Shown: positions 33,353 to 43,509, counted from the stretch's first letter. The stretch is DNA of 64,000 nucleotides from Nitrospirales bacterium LBB_01 (GCA_004376055.2 CP049016.1:2232001-2296000); one strand, 5' to 3'. A program made the numbers and translations. The notes: generated by a model from the sequence alone, not told the origin.

Positions 33353-34444
33353 ATGCTCAATCGCATTGTTTTAGAGGATATGTCCAATATATTGTCAAGC
33401 CTTGACAATAAGGAAAAACTCAGAGGTTCTAAGGTTTTAATAACTGGTTGTGCAGGTTTTCTTGGGCTTTATTTTCTTACGTTTTTTTCTCAATTTACAG
33501 AGCTTCTTGGAATTAGACAGATAGTATGTATTGACAATTTTCTGCTGGGTAAACCTCAATGGTTTGATAAAATCATTAACAAAATCGGCAGCAAACTAAA
33601 GTTGATAACATTTGACATAGCAAAAGATAAATTTAATGAACTTCTGGAGATTGCGGATGCAGATTTTATAATCCACATGGCATCAGTAGCCTCGCCGACA
33701 TTCTACAGAAAATTTCCACTTGAAACCGTTGACGCAAATGTCTGGGGATTAAGACAGCTGCTTGAATACTACAAGGGCAGGCCGATAAAAGGGTTTCTTT
33801 ACTTTTCCAGCAGCGAAATATATGGAGATCCCTCAGAGCAGCATGTTCCGATAGAGGAGGATTATCGTGGGAACGTTAGCTGTATCGGCCCCAGAGCGTG
33901 TTATGACGAGGCAAAAAGATTCTCTGAAACTCTGTGTTATCTATACGCTAAGCTCTACAATATGCCGATAACTATAGTGCGTCCTTTTAATAACTATGGA
34001 CCAGGGATGAAGCTTGATGATAAACGGGTTCCGTCTGATTTTGCCAACGCCATAATGAATGACAACGATATTGTGTTGTATTCAGACGGCTCGCCAACCA
34101 GAACTTTTTGCTATATTTCTGATGCGCTAACCGGCTATTTGAAAGCTCTTCTGTACGGGAAATTTGATTACTTCAACATCGGAATTGATAAACCTGAAAT
34201 ATCAGTGCGTGCCATGGCCGATATATATGTTGAAAAAGGAAAACTCCTAACAAGATACAGTGGAACCATCCGGTATGAAAAGCACCCGGACACCGACTAC
34301 TTAACCCACAATCCAATCAGAAGGTGCCCTCAGATAGAGAAAGCAAAACGATTGTTAAACTATGTCCCTCAGGTAGAGGTCAGAGAGGGAGTGGGACGGT
34401 TTTTAGAATACTTAATTACAGAAAGAGAATATACAATCGTATGA
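33353..34444 (+). CDS. NAD-dependent sugar-nucleotide epimerase/decarboxylase (UXS-like SDR)
   Basis: 363 residues, extended SDR fold. The Rossmann motif is VLITGCAGFLGLYF (about 27), with FIIHMASVASP, FLYFSSSEIYGDPSEQ, catalytic YDEAKRFSE (Tyr-x3-Lys) and RPFNNYGPGM. It looks most like UDP-glucuronate decarboxylase or related 4,6-dehydratases. The overlapping next gene is a UDP-sugar 6-dehydrogenase, which would supply UDP-glucuronate, so UDP-xylose-type output is plausible. A GAGGAG ribosome site precedes the ATG. Confidence 0.85.
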   Translation: MLNRIVLEDMSNILSSLDNKEKLRGSKVLITGCAGFLGLYFLTFFSQFTELLGIRQIVCIDNFLLGKPQWFDKIINKIGSKLKLITFDIAKDKFNELLEIADADFIIHMASVASPTFYRKFPLETVDANVWGLRQLLEYYKGRPIKGFLYFSSSEIYGDPSEQHVPIEEDYRGNVSCIGPRACYDEAKRFSETLCYLYAKLYNMPITIVRPFNNYGPGMKLDDKRVPSDFANAIMNDNDIVLYSDGSPTRTFCYISDALTGYLKALLYGKFDYFNIGIDKPEISVRAMADIYVEKGKLLTRYSGTIRYEKHPDTDYLTHNPIRRCPQIEKAKRLLNYVPQVEVREGVGRFLEYLITEREYTIV

Positions 34445-35700
34445 TAACAGTAATAGGGCTGGGGTTTGTAGGACTTACAACAGCGTTGGGGTTTGCTCAT
34501 AAAGGATACACTGTTTATGGTTTTGATACTAACAAGGATAAAATGGAGGCTCTCAGACGGTGCGAAATTCCCTTTTTTGAGCCGGAATTATCTGAGGCGC
34601 TGAAAGAGAATATGGACAAACGGTTTTTTCTTTCCGATTCTTTGAGCGAAGCAGTTGATAACAGTAAAGTAATATTTCTTTGTGTCGGAACACCCTCAGA
34701 TGAAACAGGCCTTGCCGATCTGTCACAGTTATTAAATGCAGTCAAAGACATTTTGAAAAGTATTAAGAATGGTCAATATAAGATTATGGTTATAAAATCA
34801 ACGATACCGCCCTCTACCACAAATGAAGTTATAAAACCGTTTATTGAAAATCAGGGATTTAAGGTTGGTAAAGACATCGGGCTAACAAATAACCCTGAGT
34901 TTTTGAGAGAGGGAACATCGTGGAACGATTTTCTTCATCCTGACAGAGTGGTTATAGGCACAGATGACGATACTGTTTTCTCTGTACTTAGTGAGTTATA
35001 TAAACCTTTTGGCGCCCCGATACATAAGGTTTCATATAACACGGCAGAGTTTATCAAATATCTTTCAAACACACTTCTCTCAACTTTGATAAGTTTCTCA
35101 AACGAAATGTCTATGATTGCCTACACTCATGGAGATATAGACATAAGTAAATCCTTCAAAATCCTGTCAGAGGATAGGAGATGGTCTGGAACTCCAGACG
35201 GTATGACAAGTTATGTCTATCCTGGGTGCGGGTTTGGGGGGTATTGTCTGCCTAAAGATACACGTGCCATGTATGCCGCTGCAAAAAGCAAAGGCTATGA
35301 GGCAACGCTTTTAAAATCAGTGCTGCAAATAAACGATAATATAAAACACTTTTTAATACAGAGATTTTCTAAGGAAACAGACACTTCAAACAGGGTTGGA
35401 ATTTTGGGATTGTCCTTTAAACCAGACACCAACGACGTAAGGGAGACCCCAGCTGCCCCCATTATTAAATACCTTACAGAGAGTGGATACACAAAAATAA
35501 TCGTCTATGACCCAATGGCAATGGAGGAATTCAGGCAAACATTCAACTCAGACGTGGAATATGCCGATAACTTTGAAGATATGCTAAGCAGGTGCGATTG
35601 CTTTATAATAGTTACATGGTGGAAAGAATTTGAAGCTAAAAAAGAGCTTTTGCTCCAAAAAAAGGTATATGATTTCAGATATGCAATACAACGTGGCTAA
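34441..35700 (+). CDS. UDP-glucose/GDP-mannose 6-dehydrogenase
   Basis: 419 residues from ATG 34441, which overlaps the previous stop as ATGA. A start in the same frame at 34324 would lie inside the SDR gene and is unlikely. ITVIGLGFVGLTTALGFA is the NAD-binding motif. FLREGTSWNDFLHPDRVVIG and the catalytic Cys in GCGFGGYCLPKDT are family landmarks, and GILGLSFKPDTNDVRETP begins the C-terminal domain. It oxidises a nucleotide sugar at C6 in two steps. Confidence 0.93.
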   Translation: MITVIGLGFVGLTTALGFAHKGYTVYGFDTNKDKMEALRRCEIPFFEPELSEALKENMDKRFFLSDSLSEAVDNSKVIFLCVGTPSDETGLADLSQLLNAVKDILKSIKNGQYKIMVIKSTIPPSTTNEVIKPFIENQGFKVGKDIGLTNNPEFLREGTSWNDFLHPDRVVIGTDDDTVFSVLSELYKPFGAPIHKVSYNTAEFIKYLSNTLLSTLISFSNEMSMIAYTHGDIDISKSFKILSEDRRWSGTPDGMTSYVYPGCGFGGYCLPKDTRAMYAAAKSKGYEATLLKSVLQINDNIKHFLIQRFSKETDTSNRVGILGLSFKPDTNDVRETPAAPIIKYLTESGYTKIIVYDPMAMEEFRQTFNSDVEYADNFEDMLSRCDCFIIVTWWKEFEAKKELLLQKKVYDFRYAIQRG

Positions 35701-35703
35701 TAA

Positions 35704-37353
35704 ATGAAACGGCACATTGGAAACATATACGAGGTAAATTTTACAGAGCCTTGCTGCGATGGACAAAACATCCAGTATGTGCTTGCCGTAACCGACACAG
35801 ATGACAGCGGCGACATTGACTGTTACGCAATAAAGTTTACATCGTCTGTGGATAAAAACTTAATAGCTCTGCCTCCTAATACGTTACCATTTGACGCAAC
35901 TATTGATATAAGAAGAAAGTACCTGCTGAGAGAGTTTTACATTGTGAAGGAAATCTGTACTATCAGCAGAGAGTCTCTTGAAAATGTACTAAAAGAAATC
36001 ATATTTAAAGAAATTGGAAACTACTATGAAGCCATACACGGCAATTTAAGGACTGAGGAGTTCAAAGAAAACATAACGAAAATTAATTATGCCGGCAGAA
36101 TCTTTGACAAACATGAGATGGTAAACGTAATTGACGCCTCACTTGAATTTTACCTGACAGCCAGCCGCTATGACAAAGCGTTTTGTAATAAGCTGTCTGA
36201 ATTTCTACACAATAAAGCAATGCGTGTTTTAACGGCAAATTCCGGCTCATCTGCTAATTTGCTTGCCGTTACGGCTCTTACTTCAAACAAACTTGGAGAG
36301 CTTAGACTTAAAAAAGGCGATGAGGTTATAACGGCAGCCGCAGGTTTTCCCACTACAATAACGCCGATAATTCAAAACAATCTGGTTCCGGTCTTTGTAG
36401 ATATTGCGCTTTCAACATATAATATTGATCCCAATTTGATAGAAGATGCAATTACTGAAAAAACAAAAGCTATTTTTATTTCTCACACACTTGGTATCCC
36501 GTTTGACATTGAGCACATTGCCGCAATAGCGCAAAAACACGGTTTATGGCTCATTGAGGATAACTGTGACGCTCTTGGAGCAGAGTATTCTCTCGCTAAA
36601 GAGTATAAACTCATAGCCGGTAAGACCATATCAGGAAACTTGAAAACAGGCACTTTTGGTCACATCGGCACATCCAGCTTCTATCCGGCACACCACATTA
36701 CAATGGGAGAGGGCGGAGCGGTTTATACATCTGATGATAATTTGTACAAAATTATGCTTTCGCTGAGAGACTGGGGACGTGACTGCTGGTGTGAGCCGGG
36801 CAGCGACAACACATGCGGCAGACGGTTTCAGTGGAATATGGGAGATTTGCCTCATGGATACGACCATAAATATATATATTCACATCTCGGTTATAACCTT
36901 AAGATAACTGAAATGCAGGCAGCCATAGGATGTGCTCAACTTGACAAGCTGCCGGCTTTTGTTGAAAGCAGAAGGAAAAACTGGCTCACACTGCACGAGG
37001 AACTAAAAGACCTTGAGAATTTTTTCATACTGCCATCATATCCTGAAAACGCTTTGCCATCACCATTTGGTTTTGCTCTTACTGTAAGAGAAAACGCAGG
37101 ATTTACACGTAAAGAGCTGACATCGTTTCTTGAAAAAAACTTAATACAAACCAGAACAATATTTGCCGGAAACATGTTAAAGCAGCCGGCTTTCATAAAT
37201 GGAGATTTTCAGTACAAAGTTTATGGAAACCTAAAAAACACTGACATTGTCATGGATAACACATTTTGGGTGGGAGTATATCCGGGAATTAACAAAGAAA
37301 TGCTTAACTTTATGATTAACAAAATTCGGCAGTTTGTGTCTGAACATGGTTAA
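35704..37353 (+). CDS. RfbH-type CDP-sugar 3-dehydrase with MazF-like N-terminal domain
   Basis: 549 residues; RfbH proteins are usually about 440. Residues 130-549 match RfbH (CDP-4-keto-6-deoxyglucose-3-dehydrase, a PMP and [2Fe-2S] enzyme). They include NSGSSANLLAVTAL, AGFPTTITPIIQNNLVPVFVD and WLIEDNCDALGAEY. FYPAHHITMGEGGA has His in place of the PLP lysine, and DWGRDCWCEPGSDNTCGRRF follows. The first 100 residues are extra. RHIGNIYEVNF, YAIKFTSSVDKN and REFYIVKEICTISRESLENVLKEI follow the MazF/PemK barrel pattern, but the RRP catalytic motif is absent. It ends the nucleotide-sugar operon. Confidence 0.85.
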   Translation: MKRHIGNIYEVNFTEPCCDGQNIQYVLAVTDTDDSGDIDCYAIKFTSSVDKNLIALPPNTLPFDATIDIRRKYLLREFYIVKEICTISRESLENVLKEIIFKEIGNYYEAIHGNLRTEEFKENITKINYAGRIFDKHEMVNVIDASLEFYLTASRYDKAFCNKLSEFLHNKAMRVLTANSGSSANLLAVTALTSNKLGELRLKKGDEVITAAAGFPTTITPIIQNNLVPVFVDIALSTYNIDPNLIEDAITEKTKAIFISHTLGIPFDIEHIAAIAQKHGLWLIEDNCDALGAEYSLAKEYKLIAGKTISGNLKTGTFGHIGTSSFYPAHHITMGEGGAVYTSDDNLYKIMLSLRDWGRDCWCEPGSDNTCGRRFQWNMGDLPHGYDHKYIYSHLGYNLKITEMQAAIGCAQLDKLPAFVESRRKNWLTLHEELKDLENFFILPSYPENALPSPFGFALTVRENAGFTRKELTSFLEKNLIQTRTIFAGNMLKQPAFINGDFQYKVYGNLKNTDIVMDNTFWVGVYPGINKEMLNFMINKIRQFVSEHG

Positions 37354-37366
37354 AACGGTGAGTGTG

Positions 37367-38512
<1,146 letters not shown>

Positions 38513-38532
38513 CTAAAAATCCTGATTTCTTG

Positions 38533-38547
38533 TGTCATTATGTGACA
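38533..38547. promoter_or_regulatory. inverted repeat TGTCA-N5-TGACA upstream of tgt
   Basis: A perfect 5-base inverted pair about 65 bases upstream of the tgt start, with a further TGTGTCAT just beside it. It has the shape of a Crp/Fnr-type site; the binding protein is unknown. Otherwise 38490-38789 holds no gene. GGGGTCGGACCC (38702-38713) and GGGCAGACCCCCC (38748-38760) near its left-gene end resemble remnants of a REP-type palindrome. Confidence 0.3.
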
Positions 38548-38789
38548 ATGTGTGTCATATTTATAACACTTTATGTCAATACACGGTAGTTTTAAAGCGT
38601 ATAAGTTCTTGATTTCATTTATATTTTTATTTGGCATGAAATGTGCATTATAATAAACAATGCGGTTTTACCGTGTTGCAATTTTCCCTAACACTAATGT
38701 GGGGTCGGACCCTTGGTATCTGTTATGTATTTTACGTAATATTTGCTGGGCAGACCCCCCATCCTTTTCTCCTCTCTTAGTTAAAATAT

Positions 38790-39695
38790 CTAATCTGACT
38801 GACAAACTCTATTGCGTCCTGTGCGTTTGGCTTGATACATTGCCTCATCAGCTCGGCTAAGCAGTGTTGCCTGCACATCCCCTGTTCTGTTTTGACTGAC
38901 TCCAATGCTTACGGTTATAAAAAATTCCTCATTTTCATATCTGACAGGAGTTTCTGAAAGAGTAATCCGTATCCGCTCAGCCACCGCCACAGCATCGGCA
39001 ATCACAGTCTCAGGAAGCACTATGGCAAACTCCTCTCCCCCAATACGTCCCCAAAAATCATTAGCCCTAAGCCCAGACATCTGTACAACACGCGCCATTG
39101 TGCGCAGCGCCTCGTCCCCTGCCCCATGCCCTCGAGTATCGTTTACGGACTTAAAATTATCAAGGTCTGTCATCATCACGCTGAATGTGTGGCCATAGCG
39201 GCGCGCTCGTTCAAATTCAGTTGTCAACAACTCCATAAAGTAGCCGCGGTTATTAATACCTGTCAGAGGGTCTGTGTGAGCTATCTTTATGAGTTCCTGC
39301 TCACGCATATTGAGCTTAGTCATTGAGTCATCCAGCTGCTTTACCATAGTGTTAAATGCCTCGGAAAACTCGCCCATAAAATCCACCCGCTGAGTGAAAT
39401 CCCCGGAGGCAATTGCTTTGGTCTGCCACGTCAGGTGACGCAATGAGGCCTGAAGCCCCTTTATCGTTCCAGCGATATACCCTTTTTTACGTATAGGATA
39501 GTTGAGATCCCCTACGGAGGTCGCCATTATAGCATTACGAATCTCAAGCAAAGATTCGTAAATGTGTACAAATCCATCCATATCGAGAAACTCCACTGGA
39601 GGGTCTGCCAATATGGCACGTGCATCCAGCAGATTTTTTAGGGATTTGAGCACTCCGTCAACAGATGCTAACGGCTCTTTTAACATTTTACTCAC
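38790..39695 (-). CDS. diguanylate cyclase (GGDEF) with HAMP-like N-terminus
   Basis: 301 residues, soluble. Residues 60-135 look like a HAMP-type signalling coil (KAIASGDFTQRVDFMGEFSEAFNTMVKQL). The GGDEF domain (about 140-300) begins HTDPLTGINNRGYF and has the active-site motif GGEEF. RAND five residues upstream fits the RxxD product-inhibition site. It should make c-di-GMP. It overlaps the V4R gene by four bases, so the two are coupled and the V4R protein probably supplies the input. Confidence 0.92.
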   Translation of the reverse strand: MSKMLKEPLASVDGVLKSLKNLLDARAILADPPVEFLDMDGFVHIYESLLEIRNAIMATSVGDLNYPIRKKGYIAGTIKGLQASLRHLTWQTKAIASGDFTQRVDFMGEFSEAFNTMVKQLDDSMTKLNMREQELIKIAHTDPLTGINNRGYFMELLTTEFERARRYGHTFSVMMTDLDNFKSVNDTRGHGAGDEALRTMARVVQMSGLRANDFWGRIGGEEFAIVLPETVIADAVAVAERIRITLSETPVRYENEEFFITVSIGVSQNRTGDVQATLLSRADEAMYQAKRTGRNRVCQSD

Positions 39696-40222
39696 GCCTC
39701 TGCTTTAACCGCCTTTGCTGAAAAACGGCAGGTACGGTCACCCGTGCACCAGCAGTCAATCTCTTTTACTTTAAACTTTATTCCTGAAAAACTTTCCAGA
39801 AGCGCTGCTATAAACCCCTCATCATAGACGCAAATCTCGTGGTCAAGCTCCGGCAATCCAGAGCAGTCCAGATCCTCAGAAATGGTAAGCACAAACTCAC
39901 CGGTTTCCACATCGGCCTGTTCAAGACGTAAGATGCCGATTCCCATATCTTTCAGCACCTGTTGCAGCTCCCGGACAAAATCACCGAGGTCTTTGGTTGG
40001 AGTCAGTTTGTTAGCGTAGAATTCTTTACCGGAGAGATAGCCGGCCTCATGAAAAATCTTGTCAGTCATTTCTGTTCCAACGTGGGTTTCAAGTACATCC
40101 CGAAAGGTAAACAAAAGCAGACGATACACCTCAAGGGAGGTCTTATTGCCAAGATTTGGCCGTCCTGCTGCGATGTCACCCAAAAGTTCCCATGAAAACT
40201 TATACTTTCTGTCATTAGTCAT
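39692..40222 (-). CDS. V4R-domain ligand-binding protein
   Basis: 176 residues. The V4R (4-vinyl reductase-like) pattern is seen in MTDKIFHEAGYLSGKEF, then FVLTISEDLDCSGLPELDHEICVYDEGFIAALLESFSGIKFKVKEIDCWCTGDRTCRF. The last part has the three-cysteine W-C-x-G-x-x-x-C signature. V4R domains bind small hydrophobic molecules or chain proteins into signalling. It lies between cheV and the diguanylate cyclase and is probably the sensor that controls the cyclase. Confidence 0.85.
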   Translation of the reverse strand: MTNDRKYKFSWELLGDIAAGRPNLGNKTSLEVYRLLLFTFRDVLETHVGTEMTDKIFHEAGYLSGKEFYANKLTPTKDLGDFVRELQQVLKDMGIGILRLEQADVETGEFVLTISEDLDCSGLPELDHEICVYDEGFIAALLESFSGIKFKVKEIDCWCTGDRTCRFSAKAVKAEA

Positions 40223-40241
40223 AAACTGTGCTCCTTTTGCC

Positions 40242-41210
40242 TTAGTTTAGAGAGGTAGTTTTTTTCTTATTAATCAAGTTGGTTATTCTTTCACGGACTC
40301 TGCCTGCAATCTTATTTGGATCAAACTTGCCTATGAAATCGTCAGCCCCTGCCTGCATTGCTTTCCCAACGTTAGACTCCCCTGTCATAGAGCTGTGTAA
40401 AACCACATAAAGGCTTGATAGTTTGGGATTTTCTTTTATTTTTCTAACAAACGAAAAACCATCCAACCCGGGCATTTCTATATCGGAAATTATCAGATGG
40501 AATCTGTCATTGATTGGCACTGTGTCTTTTGAAAAATCCTCCAGCATCTGGTACGCTGTCACAGCGCTGTCTAAAAGCGTATAGGTTAGCCCTATCTGCT
40601 CCAACACCGACTGAACCATCGTCCTTGCCGCTCTTGAATCGTCAACAACAAGCACGTGGTAGTCCTTAAAGTTAATGCTGTCCTCATTAAGTTTCTCCTT
40701 AACACTATCTGAAATTTTATCATCAATACCTATTATCTCACCAAGTATTTTCTCTATGTCAAGAATCTGAACCGCCTTATCCTCCTCTATATATGTAAGG
40801 GCTGTCAAATAAGCAGACTTACCCATTACTGAGGAGGGGCTTTTAATATCCGTCCAGCTTTTGTTTATCAAGGCGTTAGGCTCTTTAATTAAAAAACCGT
40901 GAACGCTTTGATTGTATTCACATATTATTACGTAGCTTATAGAGTTTTTGTAATCAACGGTGTCCATCCCCAGCGCATCCGAGAGATCTATTGTCGTAAT
41001 GGCTTTCCCTCTGAAATTTATTGTCCCTTTTACTGAGGGATGAGAGTTCGGCATCTTAATGATTTTTGATGGACACTCTATCACCTCTATTATCTTAAAC
41101 ACGTTTATACCGTAGAGCTGACCGTCTGATAAGAAAAATGTCAGCATCTCCATTTGGTTTGATGCGGCAAGGTTTGTACGTTGGTTGACCTCCTCCATTA
41201 GCTCGCTCAT
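40242..41210 (-). CDS. cheV: chemotaxis protein CheV (CheW domain plus receiver)
   Basis: 322 residues. The CheW-like domain (about 20-165) has MLTFFLSDGQLYGINVFKIIEVIECPSKI and VKGTINFRGKAITTIDLSDALG. The receiver (about 180-315) has VLVVDDSRAARTMV, phospho-Asp in LIISDIEMPGLDGF, and a conserved Lys near the end (FIGKFDPNKI). CheV couples receptors to CheA and tunes adaptation by phosphorylation. It is first in an operon with V4R and GGDEF genes, linking chemotaxis to c-di-GMP. The ribosome site is AGGGAGG. Confidence 0.95.
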   Translation of the reverse strand: MSELMEEVNQRTNLAASNQMEMLTFFLSDGQLYGINVFKIIEVIECPSKIIKMPNSHPSVKGTINFRGKAITTIDLSDALGMDTVDYKNSISYVIICEYNQSVHGFLIKEPNALINKSWTDIKSPSSVMGKSAYLTALTYIEEDKAVQILDIEKILGEIIGIDDKISDSVKEKLNEDSINFKDYHVLVVDDSRAARTMVQSVLEQIGLTYTLLDSAVTAYQMLEDFSKDTVPINDRFHLIISDIEMPGLDGFSFVRKIKENPKLSSLYVVLHSSMTGESNVGKAMQAGADDFIGKFDPNKIAGRVRERITNLINKKKTTSLN

Positions 41211-41364
41211 TTTAATATCCCTCCCTGATACATATTTTTTATAATTCCTTCATTTAATCACTTGTATTATAGCACATTGAAAATTAAAGGTTATACATGA
41301 TAACATACATAAGGTGGTTCGTTTGAACGAGGAAATTACATTGAAAACTGACAGGGGGTGCTAT

Positions 41365-41802
41365 ATGGGCGGTAAGTATTGGGATGACATGGAGGAATTC
41401 ATGTCTATACATGAGAGGGTAAAGAAACTCTTTCACAGCACTGATGACGATGCCATAGCCCATCAGTCATGCGCATGGAGTCCGCCATTTGATATATATG
41501 AAACGGAAAGAGAATTCCTTGTCAAAGCTGATATTCCTGCCGTCAGTGAGGAGGATGTGTCCATAAGTACGGAGGATAACGTGCTTATAGTAAAGGGACA
41601 GAGGAGGCCGGGTACAGACGCCGGTAAGGAGTTTTACCACTGCATGGAGCGGAACTTTGGCAGGTTTATGCGCTCCTTTTTGCTCCCTGACACGGTTGAC
41701 TTCGGTAACATCAACGCAACCCTTATTGACGGTGTGCTGACAGTGACCCTTCCTAAACGTGATGATAAGGCTGCTGAGGAAAAAATTAAGGTTACATTTT
41801 AG
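41365..41802 (+). CDS. small heat-shock protein (Hsp20/alpha-crystallin)
   Basis: 145 residues from ATG 41365, which has AGGGGGTG just upstream; the earlier GTG at 41314 lacks one. The N-terminus MGGKYWDDMEEFMSIHERVKKLF precedes an alpha-crystallin domain (WSPPFDIYETEREFLVKADIPAVSEEDVSI, GKEFYHCMERNFGRFMRSFLLPDTVD, DGVLTVTLPKR). It is an ATP-independent holdase of the cytosol. The phosphodiesterase gene begins 24 bases after its stop. Confidence 0.93.
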   Translation: MGGKYWDDMEEFMSIHERVKKLFHSTDDDAIAHQSCAWSPPFDIYETEREFLVKADIPAVSEEDVSISTEDNVLIVKGQRRPGTDAGKEFYHCMERNFGRFMRSFLLPDTVDFGNINATLIDGVLTVTLPKRDDKAAEEKIKVTF

Positions 41803-41826
41803 AGAGAACATTCTCAGGAAAGTGAT

Positions 41827-42309
41827 ATGCTTGTTGGGGTAATCAGTGATTCGCACGATAATATGGACAATCTCAGACGTGCCGTTACAGTGTTTAATAG
41901 AAGAGGTGTTTCAAAGGTCTTTCATGCCGGTGATTTCACATCCGGCTTCACTTTCAGGGTGCTTAAGGATTTAGAGGCTGAATTTACTGGTATCTTTGGC
42001 AATAACGACGGCGATATATACCTGTTAAACAAGCGCTCCGGCGGCAGAATTTTTAAACAGCCTTATGAATTTGTGCTTGATGGGAAAAAGGCAGTCATGA
42101 TTCATGAGCATTTCTTAGTCAAAGCGCTTACAAACTCAGGGCTCTATGATATTGTAATATTTGGGCACACTCACACGGTTCATAACGAAAAGACTGGAGG
42201 CACGCTTGCGCTAAATCCTGGAGAGTTATGCGGCTGGCTTCATGGCAGCTCTACCGCGGCTGTTTTAGATACGGATTCATTGGATACTGAGATAATCAGG
42301 CTTGACTGA
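41827..42309 (+). CDS. YfcE/MJ0936-type metallophosphodiesterase
   Basis: 160 residues. VISDSHDNMDNLRRAV, VFHAGDFTSGF, GIFGNNDGD and FGHTHTVHN are the five metal-binding motifs of calcineurin-like YfcE proteins (D-x-H, GD, GN-x, H, GHTH). It likely cleaves phosphodiesters such as 2',3'-cAMP, with the natural substrate unknown. NPGELCGW replaces the usual NPGS. It is probably cotranscribed with the Hsp20 gene. Confidence 0.92.
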   Translation: MLVGVISDSHDNMDNLRRAVTVFNRRGVSKVFHAGDFTSGFTFRVLKDLEAEFTGIFGNNDGDIYLLNKRSGGRIFKQPYEFVLDGKKAVMIHEHFLVKALTNSGLYDIVIFGHTHTVHNEKTGGTLALNPGELCGWLHGSSTAAVLDTDSLDTEIIRLD

Positions 42310-42313
42310 AGGA

Positions 42314-42343
42314 TTGACAAAAAAATGCCGATTTTGCTACAAT
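42314..42343 (+). promoter_or_regulatory. promoter of the secreted-protein gene
   Basis: TTGACA (42314-42319), 18 bases, TACAAT (42338-42343). The start site near 42350 gives a leader of about 135 bases that contains a small hairpin (CAGTC...GACTG). Confidence 0.6.
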
Positions 42344-42484
42344 ACTTGTCAGTCTATGGCGGACTGTCATATTGCAGAGTATTGTAACTAATGTACTGGC
42401 AGGGCACTGTAGAGGGCCTAAGTATATATGGTGACTTTAAACACAAAATCAGGAGGTAAAAAATTAATGTTTGGAGGAGTATCA

Positions 42485-43126
42485 ATGAAAAAACAGCAGT
42501 ATCTGTCAGCAGTAAGAAAAATGAATTGCCTCGTCATGTCGGTAGCAATTTTGGCAGCGCTTTCTTATGCATCCATGGCGTATGCAGGTAAGGATTCAGC
42601 AGCAGCTTTAGGTGACTCCGTGTCGGAGTCAGAATCTGTTACAAAAGATTTTAAGGGTTCCGACAAATCAGCTCCCAGCAAAGAAGAAACGATTGCATTT
42701 ATACAGGAAAGATGCGATAACCTGAAGTATTATGACGATAAAATTGTTGATAATGTAAAACTTGAAGGATGCAATCTGGTGCTTTTGCAAACATACGGGA
42801 AGTTTGGAGAAAAGGATACACAGAAGTTAAAGATAACCATCCCGTTGAAAGATATGGACCCTGCGGTAATCAGGCTGGGTTTTGACCCTGCCCGTGTACT
42901 TTACACAGGCTTTGTTAACTCAGGTGTTCAACTGAACGTTAAAGATGAGGCTAAAAAGATTACTGTACTCAAAGAGCGTTATGATACTGAGGGCAAATAT
43001 AAGAAAGAAGAGTCAATGGTTTCTGCCTATACTTTTCATTGTAAGAATGAAACCATAGCCGAGAAAGTTGCACACGCTTCTGCCCGCTTAATAGAAGTCT
43101 GTGGCGGTAAGAGAGATCTGTTTTAA
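42485..43126 (+). CDS. exported protein of unknown function
   Basis: 213 residues from ATG 42485, which has GGAGGAG eight bases upstream; earlier in-frame codons back to 42428 lack this. A signal peptide (about 1-35, ending MAYAGKDS) is followed by a mature region with ETIAFIQERCDNLKYYDDKIVDNVKLEGCNLVLLQTYG. Three cysteines are spread over it, and no family is recognised. The alternating strands suggest a small beta-sandwich. It stands alone with its own promoter. Confidence 0.7.
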   Translation: MKKQQYLSAVRKMNCLVMSVAILAALSYASMAYAGKDSAAALGDSVSESESVTKDFKGSDKSAPSKEETIAFIQERCDNLKYYDDKIVDNVKLEGCNLVLLQTYGKFGEKDTQKLKITIPLKDMDPAVIRLGFDPARVLYTGFVNSGVQLNVKDEAKKITVLKERYDTEGKYKKEESMVSAYTFHCKNETIAEKVAHASARLIEVCGGKRDLF

Positions 43127-43174
43127 GTATTTATAAAAAAAATACTTTTGTAGTTAACTCCGTTAATAAAAAAA

Positions 43175-43242
43175 TGGATTCCTGCTTTCGCAGGAATGAC
43201 AAAGTGGTTTCTCTGTCATTCCCGCCTCCGAGCGGGAATCCA
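43175..43242 (-). repeat. dispersed double-palindrome repeat, copy 5
   Basis: CCTGC arm first, then CCCGC arm, with the shortest centre of all copies (about 13 bases). It lies between the secreted-protein gene and the oxidase operon promoter. Confidence 0.9.
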
Positions 43243-43335
43243 GTCTTTTTCAATATATCCTCAGCAGGGAAAACCCTTCACCCAATGTTAACCTCTTAAG
43301 CATTAAAAAATATTTTTCTCATGCCATTTTAGCTC

Positions 43336-43370
43336 TTGACAAAGGTTAGCAAATTTGTATAGATTTACAG
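43336..43370 (+). promoter_or_regulatory. promoter of the cytochrome oxidase operon
   Basis: TTGACA (43336-43341), 16 bases, TATAGA (43358-43363). The transcript would carry a leader of about 140 bases. Confidence 0.55.
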
Positions 43371-43436
43371 TGACTAAAGTATTACAGTAAAAGAATTAAA
43401 AAAGGTCGGGAAAAGAGGCCTGAATTGGAATGTCAG

Positions 43437-43482
43437 ATTTACTAAGTGAGGAAAAGCGCCCCTTTATGGGGTTTTAGTAAAT
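43437..43482 (+). promoter_or_regulatory. stem-loop in the leader of the oxidase operon
   Basis: A perfect 9-base inverted pair, ATTTACTAA (43437-43445) and TTAGTAAAT (43474-43482), encloses a second hairpin CCCC-TTTAT-GGGG. It lies 27 bases before the first start codon. It may control translation or stability, or act as an attenuator. Confidence 0.5.
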
Positions 43483-43509
43483 AGTGGTTACTGAGTGGAG
43501 GGTTTAGAT

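Noticed and set aside
34324-34440. Upstream start for the sugar-nucleotide 6-dehydrogenase
   Set aside because: The extra 39 residues lie inside the SDR gene in another frame. The Rossmann motif begins at ATG 34441, which overlaps the SDR stop as ATGA.
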